DNA of 64,000 nucleotides from assembly GCA_963975245.1 (NCBI GenBank), contig CAXBFJ010000003.1, positions 1 to 64,000 on the forward strand, in the 5' to 3' direction. This document shows positions 54,268-62,020 of the stretch, in pieces. Numbering within the stretch: the stretch's first letter is position 1; each line of letters opens with the position of its first letter. A program made the position numbers and the translations under genes. Under the pieces are notes generated by a model. It saw only the letters and a program-made list of their open reading frames with translations. It was not told the DNA's origin and did no database searches. This DNA is from Panacagrimonas sp963975245. Lineage in GTDB: Bacteria; Pseudomonadota; Gammaproteobacteria; Nevskiales; Nevskiaceae.

Positions 54268-55190
54268 TCGTAGCCGCCTTCATGGGGACGCAAGGTGCGG
54301 CACACCTCCAGCAAATGAATCAACCCGGGTAATACCGCTGACAGAGTTTCTTCTGCACCGCGCCGCGAACCGGGAAAGGTCGCAACAAAGCTGTTGCCGA
54401 TCAGGCCTGCGACGCCTCGCGACAACATGGCATAGGGCGTACGTGATTGTCCGAAGCCGCGCGCCGCTTCCATGAACCCGGGCAATGGCGTCGTCAGCAG
54501 CGGTTCCACCACATCTACCGTGCAATCTCTCGGTCCCAGGCCAGTGCCGCCGACCGTAATGACGCAATCCGTTTTCTGGGCGACGAAATGCTGTACGCGT
54601 GCAGAAATCTGATCAGCCTCGTCGGGCAGCACCTCGTAAGCGCTGATTTCGAATCCGGCTTCCATCAGCCGATCACGCACCGATGCGCCTGCAGTGTCCG
54701 GCTTCTTGCCCGCCGCCACGGTGTCAGACATGACAATGATTGCCGCGCTCATGCCCTTGGCCTTGCGCGAATACTGAGATTTGCCGCCTTTCTTCTTGAC
54801 CAGATGAATACCGCCAATCAGCATCTGATCGGCGCGGGCATGTGCCTTGAGCATGTCGTAGACCGTCAGACCGGCAACCGATACCGCTGTCAGCGCCTCC
54901 ATTTCGACACCCGTGGACGACACCGTTTCCACTTCTGCGGCAAGGGCGATCCCGTCTTCCTGCACGGTGGCGGTGACTTCGGCGCGCAGCACGCCGATCG
55001 GATGGCAATGCGGCAGCAGATCTGGAGTTCGCTTGACCGCCATCAGGCCGGCCAGGCGCGCGGCTTCGCGTACATCACCCTTCTGGACACTGCCCTCACG
55101 CACGCAGGCCAGAGCCTCCGGCGGCAGCTTGACGAAGCCTTCGGCCCTAGCCGTTCGCAATGTGGTGGGCTTGAGCGTGATGTCACGCAT
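54264..55190 (-). CDS. MoaC-MoaB fusion (cyclic pyranopterin synthase / molybdopterin adenylyltransferase)
   Basis: A 308-residue fusion. Residues 1-155 are MoaC (KGDVREAARLAGLMAVKRTP, LLPHCHPI, and YDMLKA with its catalytic Asp and Lys), which makes cyclic pyranopterin monophosphate with MoaA. Residues about 160-308 are a MogA/MoaB domain (MSAAIIVMSDTVAAG, GGTGLGPRD), expected to adenylylate molybdopterin. The start at 55190 fits MoaC. It overlaps moaE by eight bases. A stand-alone mogA is not visible. Confidence 0.9.
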   Translation of the reverse strand: MRDITLKPTTLRTARAEGFVKLPPEALACVREGSVQKGDVREAARLAGLMAVKRTPDLLPHCHPIGVLRAEVTATVQEDGIALAAEVETVSSTGVEMEALTAVSVAGLTVYDMLKAHARADQMLIGGIHLVKKKGGKSQYSRKAKGMSAAIIVMSDTVAAGKKPDTAGASVRDRLMEAGFEISAYEVLPDEADQISARVQHFVAQKTDCVITVGGTGLGPRDCTVDVVEPLLTTPLPGFMEAARGFGQSRTPYAMLSRGVAGLIGNSFVATFPGSRRGAEETLSAVLPGLIHLLEVCRTLRPHEGGYE

Positions 55191-55653
55191 CGTAGGTTTC
55201 TCCTTCCGGCGCGATGCAGCAGCCCTCGACGAAGGTGCTGCTGCCATCCGGATAAAACTCCTCTTTCCAGATTGGCGCGCGATGCTTGGTGGCATCCACG
55301 GCGTAGCGCAGCGCGGCAAACGCCTCGGCGCGGTGGGCCGAGCGTACGACGGCAATGATGGCCGTCTCGCCTATGCCCAAACGACCAATGCGGTGCTGCA
55401 CGCGGCACACCGGCACATCAAATTTCTGTCGGGTCTCGGCTTCCACATCACAGACAATTTTTTCCGCCAGCGGAATATGCGAGGTGTACTCAAGGCCGGT
55501 AACGGCCTTGCCTTCATGATGATCGCGGACAGTGCCGCAAAAAATAGCGAGTGCGCCGCAATCGGCACGCTCGGTGTCGGCCAGCAATAAATCCAGTGAC
55601 AAGGCCTGCGATTGAATCCTTGCCGCTTCAAGTTCGGGTGTGTCCTGCCCCAT
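55183..55653 (-). CDS. moaE: Molybdopterin synthase catalytic subunit
   Basis: A 156-residue MoaE. The start at 55653 has AAAGGA nine bases upstream. The core reads HEGKAVTGLEYTSH, RIGRLGIGETAI and the end of the domain APIWKEEFYPDG, with the catalytic Lys in WKEE. It pairs with MoaD, encoded just upstream. Confidence 0.9.
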   Translation of the reverse strand: MGQDTPELEAARIQSQALSLDLLLADTERADCGALAIFCGTVRDHHEGKAVTGLEYTSHIPLAEKIVCDVEAETRQKFDVPVCRVQHRIGRLGIGETAIIAVVRSAHRAEAFAALRYAVDATKHRAPIWKEEFYPDGSSTFVEGCCIAPEGETYDA

Positions 55654-55723
55654 GAAATTGAGTCCTTTTCGTGTGCCATGCCTGATCAGCACTGCCGCCA
55701 GGGCTGTCGCCAATCAGGTGATT

Positions 55724-55966
55724 TCAGCCGCCGCTAACCGGCGGCAATGCGGCAAGCTGATCGCCGTCTTGCAACGTGTGTGTCAAGGGAACGATGTCAG
55801 TCCCGATGGAAAAGGCGCACTGCTCCACGCAGTGACAGATGCTGGCGTCCTGCGCCAGAACGCGCATCAGATCCGCAACTGTCGCGTCTTCCTCCACGAC
55901 GACTTCCCGTCTTGTTTCCCCGGCGAGGCGCGCCAGCGCGCCCCAGAATTGCACTTCAATTTTCAT
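55724..55966 (-). CDS. moaD: Molybdopterin synthase sulfur carrier subunit
   Basis: An 80-residue ubiquitin-like protein. It ends PPVSGG, the diglycine that is thiocarboxylated, and has the LARLAGETRREV start of the family. 70 bases upstream of moaE. The adenylating enzyme MoeB is not in the window. Confidence 0.9.
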   Translation of the reverse strand: MKIEVQFWGALARLAGETRREVVVEEDATVADLMRVLAQDASICHCVEQCAFSIGTDIVPLTHTLQDGDQLAALPPVSGG

Positions 55967-56020
55967 GAATTGCGGAGCGTTGCGTCAGGGTTGCCTATGA
56001 GAAAATTTGCACGCACTGCA

Positions 56021-57028
56021 TCAGCCTCCAAGGTGATGCATCGTGATGGGCCGCTCCACGTAGCCAGGTCGCAGGGCATACCCGGCTTCCTTGTGCCAGA
56101 CGTGCTGGCGCACCCGTGCGGCGAGTTCTTCATCCGGAGCCCCATTGCGAAGTGGCGTTTTCAGATCGTGGCCCTGCTCCGAGAACAGGCAGGAGTACAG
56201 CGCGCCCGTTGCTGACAAGCGGATCCGATCGCAACTGGCGCAGAACGGCCGCGAAATGGTCGGGATGATGCCCAGCTGATACTTTCCGTCCAACTGGAAA
56301 TACTGCGCAGGCTCAGCAGTGCGTGGAAGCTCATTGACCGAGAACTCTGTCCTCAGGCTGTCCACGATTTCATCCTGACGAATCACTTTTTCCTCGCTCC
56401 AGAAACCACGCCCGTCCAACGGCATGAATTCGATGAAACGCAGTGACATGTCTTCCTGCTTTGCCCAGCGAACCAGCGGCAGGACTTCATCGTCGTTGTA
56501 GCCGCGAATGACCACGGCGTTGAGCTTAGTCTTCAAACCTGCCTGACGCGCTGCTGACAAGCCTTGCAACACGGGCTCGACCCGCCCGTTGGTCATTTGC
56601 TTGAAACGCTCGGGTGTGATGCTGTCGATGCTGACATTGATATCGTCGAGACCGGCGTCACGCAGGTCCTGCGCCACCGGAGCCAGGCGCACCGCATTGC
56701 TGGTCATGGCGATGCGCTCCAATCCCAGAGAACGCAGCTCGTTAAGCTCGGACACAATTTCGATGACATCGCGCCTCAGCAGCGGCTCCCCACCGGTCAG
56801 TCGAATCTCGCGAATGCCGAGTTCGCTAACGAATAGACGAACCATCCTCACCAGTTCATCACGCCGCAGAATCTGCTCTCTGGGCAGCCACTTGGGGTGC
56901 TCAGGCATACAGTACAGACATTGCAGGTTGCAGCGATCAGTAAGGGAGACGCGCAGCTTGCGTTTGGTGCGCCCGCGAGCATCGCTGAGCGTACCGAATT
57001 GCGGTGGCTGGACAAGTGGCTGGTTCAC
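56021..57028 (-). CDS. moaA: GTP 3',8-cyclase
   Basis: A 335-residue radical SAM enzyme, the first step of molybdenum-cofactor synthesis. The radical cluster motif is CNLQCLYC, the second cluster CASCDRIRLS with a later Cys, and the required diglycine end is HHLGG. It begins four bases after mobA. Confidence 0.95.
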   Translation of the reverse strand: MNQPLVQPPQFGTLSDARGRTKRKLRVSLTDRCNLQCLYCMPEHPKWLPREQILRRDELVRMVRLFVSELGIREIRLTGGEPLLRRDVIEIVSELNELRSLGLERIAMTSNAVRLAPVAQDLRDAGLDDINVSIDSITPERFKQMTNGRVEPVLQGLSAARQAGLKTKLNAVVIRGYNDDEVLPLVRWAKQEDMSLRFIEFMPLDGRGFWSEEKVIRQDEIVDSLRTEFSVNELPRTAEPAQYFQLDGKYQLGIIPTISRPFCASCDRIRLSATGALYSCLFSEQGHDLKTPLRNGAPDEELAARVRQHVWHKEAGYALRPGYVERPITMHHLGG

Positions 57029-57032
57029 CGGC

Positions 57033-57614
57033 CTATCTTAACGCTCTCAGGTCCGCAGGCGTATTGATGTTGCCTGGAGCATTGCCCTGGACCTCAATCC
57101 ACTTGTGCCGCGTGAACCATCGGCGCGGAGCACGTTCCCCTCTTTCGAAGCACGCACGTGCGTCGGCGGCCAGATTCGTGCGCATCAGACAGAACGTGGG
57201 GTGAATGCCATCGATATCGGCCAGCACCGCGATATCGGCCCCGGTCTCCTCGACACGCTGCAAAAAGCGGTCAACCAGATCTGCCGGAACCTCCAGCGCG
57301 TCGCAGGGCACACAGACCAGCCACGGCTGACTTGCCTGCTCAAGCAAGCGAACCATGCCTGCCAAGGGGCCCTGATAGTCATCGGCCGTGTCATCGGTGA
57401 ATACCGGATATCCGAGCCCGCGGTAGCGCTCTAGATTCCGATTGGCCGAAACAAGGACTTCAGAGACCTGGGGGCGAATGGCATCCAGCGTCCGTTCGAT
57501 CAGCGAGCGCCCCCGATGCTCAATCCACCCCTTGTCCTGGCCGCCCATGCGCGAGGCGGCGCCGCCGGCAAGAATGCCAGCGCTCACTGGTCTCATGGAT
57601 ACGGGCCTGTTCAT
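57033..57614 (-). CDS. mobA: Molybdenum cofactor guanylyltransferase
   Basis: A 193-residue nucleotidyltransferase that adds GMP to the cofactor, giving the bis-MGD form used by NasA. AGILAGGAASRMGGQDKGW is the GTP-binding loop. 45 bases after nasA and four before moaA. Confidence 0.9.
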   Translation of the reverse strand: MNRPVSMRPVSAGILAGGAASRMGGQDKGWIEHRGRSLIERTLDAIRPQVSEVLVSANRNLERYRGLGYPVFTDDTADDYQGPLAGMVRLLEQASQPWLVCVPCDALEVPADLVDRFLQRVEETGADIAVLADIDGIHPTFCLMRTNLAADARACFERGERAPRRWFTRHKWIEVQGNAPGNINTPADLRALR

Positions 57615-57659
57615 CGCCCAAGCCTAACGCGACAGACTCGTCTGTGGCAGGCTCCGAAC

Positions 57660-60389
57660 TCAGGCCGGTGCCAGGGTCTGTGCGATCAGCGCTTTCAGTT
57701 CAGGCACACAAGATCCGCAATTGGTGCCGCACTTGAGCTTCCTGCCTAGCGCAGACGGGGTATGACAGCCCTGTTCGATGGCCTTTTCAATGGTCTTCTG
57801 TCCGACGCCAAAGCACGAGCAGACCGTCGCGCCGGTGTCTTCACCTGGCGAAAAGGGCTCGCCCACCAACAGCGCCATGCGGTCCACTTCTTCGAGGCTG
57901 GGTTTTCCGAACAGACTGGAAAGCCAGGCCCTGGACGGCAAATCCTGACGGGGCGAGACGAAGACGCAGGCCTCGATACGGTCATCTACCACCAGCGCAG
58001 CGCGATAAATGCCAGCACTTTGATCTTCGTACTCCAGCCAGTCCGCCGCCGGATCATCGGTGGCGACGCCCAACTGCCCCCTCGCCCATTCCGACCAAGG
58101 TTTGTCGATGCGACGTCCGGCCAACTCGTAACGCGCGAAGTCCTCGCCGGTAATGCGGGTCCACCAGGCTGCTTCTGCCATGGGCAAGCGGCTGCGACTG
58201 AAAGCAAAGCCATACCAAGACACAAGAAATGGCTCGACCTGAACTGGTGTGTGCTTGAATTCCGGCTCGCCCGACACCGGATCGACCACCGGATTGACCA
58301 GCGCCCCGACCCGGGCATCGGAAGCGAACTGTCCGTTCCAGTGAATCGGCACGAACACGTTTTTGCGCGACATCTGGCCAGACAGGCTGACCCGAACCAC
58401 GCAACTGCCCCAGCGCGATCTCAGCCGCGCCAGTTCGCCCTCACGCACGCCACAGATGAGTGCGTCGTGCGGATGCATGTCCACGAATGGCTCAGAGACG
58501 TGCGTGGCCAGCTTGGGCGCAAGGCCAGTGCGCGTCATGGTGTGCCAATGATCACGGACACGGCCAGTGTTCAGCACAAAGGGAAAGTCATCACCGATCG
58601 CATGCTGAGGCAGACGCGGCGTGGTCGGCACGAAACAGCCTCGCTGATCAGCAGTCTGGAAACGCCCGTCGCTGAAGGGTGCGAGGGACATGCCCGCTGC
58701 TGAGCCCTTGCCCGCGGCGGGTACCGGCCAGCGAATAGGCTGCAGATCATCAAAATCGGTGCGATCCAAACCGACCAGACCGTCCAGATTCAGATATCGC
58801 GGCAGTGCATCCTCAGGACCGTTCTGATGGGCGGTGAGCCGCGCGTGCTCGTCAAAAATTTCATGCACAGATTCGTATGCAAAATGCTCCGCAAAGCCCA
58901 TTCGGCACGCGACCTGGGACAGCGCCCACCAATCCGGCCTGGCTTCCCCGATGGCGGGCAGAAATGCGCGTTGCCGAGAGATACAACGCTCCGAGTTGGT
59001 CACCGTGCCATCTTTCTCGCCCCAACCCTGTGCTGGCAGCAGCACATGGGCAAATTCGCTGGTATCGGTGCGGGCCATCACATCGGAGACCACCACCAGC
59101 TCACACTTGCCAAGCGCGCGCTTGATCTTGTCGGCATCGGGCAGGCTCACCACCGGGTTGGTCGCCATGATCCACACGGCCTTGACCTTGCCCTGATCAA
59201 TGGCGTCGAACAGATCCACCGCCTTCAGGCCCGGTTTGTCTGCAATGACGGGACTGCGCCAGAAACCCTGCACGAGATCACGATGCGCAGCCTTATCCAG
59301 ATCCATATGCGCCGCCAGCATGTTGGACAGGCCGCCCACTTCTCGGCCGCCCATGGCGTTGGGTTGCCCGGTAATGGAAAACGGGCCCGCGCCAGCTTTG
59401 CCGATGCGGCCGGTGAGCAAATGACAGTTGATGATGCTGTTGACCTTGTCGGTACCGGCGCCAGACTGATTGACCCCCATGGAAAAAGCAGTAATCACTT
59501 TCTCCGTGCGCGCGAACATCCGGTAGAACTCGGACAAGGCCGTTTCCTGCAGCTTGCACTGCGCGGCCACGGAGCGGATATCGCCAGCGGTGTTCTCCGC
59601 AATGGAGATCGTCCGTGCAAGACCCGAGGTGTGCGCCTCGATAAAGGCGGTGTCCTCGATCCCGTGCTGGTGAAGGAAGGACAACAGGCCGTTGAACAAC
59701 CACACATCGGTGCCACCGCGCACAGGGAGATGGAGATCCGCCATTTCCGTGGTAGCCGTTCGCCGCGGATCAATCACCACCAGCTTCAGTTTCGGCCGGC
59801 GTTCCTTTTCCTTGACGATGCGCTGGAACAGGATCGGATGGCACCAAGCGGTATTGGAGCCCACCAGCACAATGAGTTCAGCCTGCTCCAGGTCATCGTA
59901 GGAGACCGGAACGATGTCCTCGCCGAAGGCCCGCTTGTGTCCAGCCACCGCTGAGGACATGCACAAACGCGAATTCGTATCGATGTTGGCCGTGCCCACA
60001 AAACCCTTGGCGAGCTTGTTGGCAACGTAGTAGTCCTCGGTCAGCAACTGGCCCGACACATACCAGGCCACCGCATCAGGGCCGTGCTCGGCAATGATTC
60101 CGGCGAAGCTTTCTGCAACATGATCCAGTGCCTGATCCCAGGACACGCGGCGCCCTCTGGACGGCGACAAAGCCCGGCGAAATTCCGGATAGAGCAAGCG
60201 ACCGCCCGGGCCCACGGTTTCGTTGAGCGCTGAGCCCTTTACGCAGAGCTTGCCGCGGTTGGCTGGATGTTCTTCATCTCCGGAGACTTCGACAACCCCG
60301 TTGTTGATGCGAACATCCACGCCACAGCCCGTACCGCAATACGGACAGGTCGTCTTGATCACTTTGCCCTCAGGGCTGACTCCGTCCAT
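57660..60389 (-). CDS. nasA: Assimilatory nitrate reductase catalytic subunit
   Basis: A 909-residue cytoplasmic molybdoenzyme reducing nitrate to nitrite. Cys15, Cys18, Cys22 and Cys49 bind the 4Fe-4S cluster. The bis-MGD domains follow (SRLCMSSAVAGHKRAFGED region, GWGEKDGTVTNSERCISRQR). The C-terminus (855-909) is a BFD-like 2Fe-2S domain with CSCFGV and NCGSC. It has no Tat signal. ATG overlaps the stop of the FAD reductase by one base. Confidence 0.9.
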   Translation of the reverse strand: MDGVSPEGKVIKTTCPYCGTGCGVDVRINNGVVEVSGDEEHPANRGKLCVKGSALNETVGPGGRLLYPEFRRALSPSRGRRVSWDQALDHVAESFAGIIAEHGPDAVAWYVSGQLLTEDYYVANKLAKGFVGTANIDTNSRLCMSSAVAGHKRAFGEDIVPVSYDDLEQAELIVLVGSNTAWCHPILFQRIVKEKERRPKLKLVVIDPRRTATTEMADLHLPVRGGTDVWLFNGLLSFLHQHGIEDTAFIEAHTSGLARTISIAENTAGDIRSVAAQCKLQETALSEFYRMFARTEKVITAFSMGVNQSGAGTDKVNSIINCHLLTGRIGKAGAGPFSITGQPNAMGGREVGGLSNMLAAHMDLDKAAHRDLVQGFWRSPVIADKPGLKAVDLFDAIDQGKVKAVWIMATNPVVSLPDADKIKRALGKCELVVVSDVMARTDTSEFAHVLLPAQGWGEKDGTVTNSERCISRQRAFLPAIGEARPDWWALSQVACRMGFAEHFAYESVHEIFDEHARLTAHQNGPEDALPRYLNLDGLVGLDRTDFDDLQPIRWPVPAAGKGSAAGMSLAPFSDGRFQTADQRGCFVPTTPRLPQHAIGDDFPFVLNTGRVRDHWHTMTRTGLAPKLATHVSEPFVDMHPHDALICGVREGELARLRSRWGSCVVRVSLSGQMSRKNVFVPIHWNGQFASDARVGALVNPVVDPVSGEPEFKHTPVQVEPFLVSWYGFAFSRSRLPMAEAAWWTRITGEDFARYELAGRRIDKPWSEWARGQLGVATDDPAADWLEYEDQSAGIYRAALVVDDRIEACVFVSPRQDLPSRAWLSSLFGKPSLEEVDRMALLVGEPFSPGEDTGATVCSCFGVGQKTIEKAIEQGCHTPSALGRKLKCGTNCGSCVPELKALIAQTLAPA

Positions 60390-61657
60390 CAGGCAGGTTC
60401 GCTCGCGGTGAACGTCGCGTTGTTGCGCTCGCAGAAGGTACGGCCAAACATCAGTCTGGATCGGATCGAGGCAATATCACGCCCTTGCTGGATGAGATCG
60501 AGATACCAGGGGCCGTCCACCACATCACCGTACAGAACCGCACCCACCACGCGCGACCCTTTCAGGACCAGTCGCTTGTAGACCCCGCGACGTGGATCAC
60601 GAAAGACCAGATCCTCGGTCTCCGGCCCACCAATGAAGTCACCGGCCGAGAACAGATCAATGCCCGTCACCTTGAGCTTGGTTGAAACCACCGAACCTGG
60701 ATAACGGCTATGCCCCATGCCCACCAGATGCGCGGCGCACACCCTTGCCTGTTCATACAAGGGAGCGACCAGACCATAGGTGCTCTTGCGATGCTGCACG
60801 CACTCGCCCACCGCATACACGCGTGGATCAGACAGACTCTGCAAGGTGTCGTCGACCACGATGGCCCGTTCGCAGTGCAATCCACAGTCCTGCGCCAGCG
60901 CAATGTTGGGACGGATGCCGACCGCCATCACCACCAAATCTGCGGCGATCTCGACGCCATCCTTGAACCGCACCGCGCTGACGCGATCGGTTCCAATAAT
61001 TTCTGCGGTGTGTGCCTCCAGCATGAAGCGGATACCGCGCTTCTCCAGTGCATTCCTGAGCAGGCCCGATGCCGGCTTGTCGAGTTGACGCTCCATCAGC
61101 GAATCTGTGACATGCACCACGGTGACATCCATGCCCTGTCGCATCAGACCATTTGCCGCTTCCAGCCCGAGCAAGCCGCCGCCGATGACGACAGCACTGC
61201 GATGATCTTGTGCGGCGCGCAGCATGTGCTCCACGTCCTGAATATCACGGTAGGCAATGACACCCGGCAAGTCACTTCCGGGCACCGGAATCACAAAAGG
61301 CTTGGACCCGGTGGCGATTAGCAAGCGGTCGTAGGAGACCTCCAGGCCCGAACCCGCCTTGACCCGTCGACGTTGGCGATCAATCTCGATGACCGGATCA
61401 CCTGCGTGCAACGTGATGCCATTGTCGGCGTACCACTGGCGCGGATGGGTGACGATCTCTTCGAACTTCTTTTCCCCGGACAATACAGGTGACAGCAAAA
61501 TCCGGTTGTAGTTTCCATGCGGCTCGGAGCCGAACATGTGAATGTCATAGACATCCGGATCCAGCCGGAGAATTTCCTCGACGGCGCGCACGCCCGCCAT
61601 ACCGTTACCAATCACAACCAGCCGCGCGCGTGCCGAAGTCCCTTTGGGTGCACTCAT
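60389..61657 (-). CDS. FAD-dependent reductase of assimilatory nitrate reductase
   Basis: A 422-residue pyridine-nucleotide-disulfide-type flavoprotein similar to the N-terminal half of NirB. FAD motifs are VVIGNGMAGVRAVEEIL and GVRPNI-like AVGIRPNIALA; the NAD site is VVIGGGLLGLEAANGL. It is expected to pass electrons from NAD(P)H to NasA (NasB/NasC role). Located between nirD and nasA. Confidence 0.8.
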   Translation of the reverse strand: MSAPKGTSARARLVVIGNGMAGVRAVEEILRLDPDVYDIHMFGSEPHGNYNRILLSPVLSGEKKFEEIVTHPRQWYADNGITLHAGDPVIEIDRQRRRVKAGSGLEVSYDRLLIATGSKPFVIPVPGSDLPGVIAYRDIQDVEHMLRAAQDHRSAVVIGGGLLGLEAANGLMRQGMDVTVVHVTDSLMERQLDKPASGLLRNALEKRGIRFMLEAHTAEIIGTDRVSAVRFKDGVEIAADLVVMAVGIRPNIALAQDCGLHCERAIVVDDTLQSLSDPRVYAVGECVQHRKSTYGLVAPLYEQARVCAAHLVGMGHSRYPGSVVSTKLKVTGIDLFSAGDFIGGPETEDLVFRDPRRGVYKRLVLKGSRVVGAVLYGDVVDGPWYLDLIQQGRDIASIRSRLMFGRTFCERNNATFTASEPA

Positions 61658-61666
61658 TCGAATGAT

Positions 61667-62020
61667 TTATCCCGTTCGCACCAGGACAACGCCTTCTTCG
61701 CTCACGCGAACCGGATGAGACTTGACCGACCACTCTTCATCTTCCAGGCAGCGTCCGGTCTTGAGCACGATGTGGTTCTTGTACACCGGTGAAGCGACAA
61801 CCATCTCGTTTTCCATGTCACCCACCAGACCACGCGAAAGCACATTGGCTCCTGAGCGAGGATCGAAGTTATCAATGGCATACACGCCATCTTCTTCGCC
61901 ATTGGGCGTGACCAGGCGAAACACCGCGACCTGCGTTTTTCCGACCTTGGCGCAAACACCGGTATTGGGCACGATATCCTGCAAACCGCAGACCAGAGTC
62001 CATTTTGGCTCTACCGTCAT
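61667..62020 (-). CDS. nirD: Nitrite reductase small subunit
   Basis: A 117-residue Rieske-fold protein of the NirD type, which lacks the cluster ligands. ATGA overlap with nirB shows coupling. SPVYKNHIVLKTGRCLED is the family wording. Confidence 0.9.
   Translation of the reverse strand: MTVEPKWTLVCGLQDIVPNTGVCAKVGKTQVAVFRLVTPNGEEDGVYAIDNFDPRSGANVLSRGLVGDMENEMVVASPVYKNHIVLKTGRCLEDEEWSVKSHPVRVSEEGVVLVRTG

Noticed and set aside
54447..55358. Plus-strand open frame opposite the moaC-moaB fusion
   Set aside because: Antisense shadow of a conserved enzyme.
57762..59954. Two long plus-strand open frames opposite nasA
   Set aside because: Antisense shadows of a conserved molybdoenzyme.
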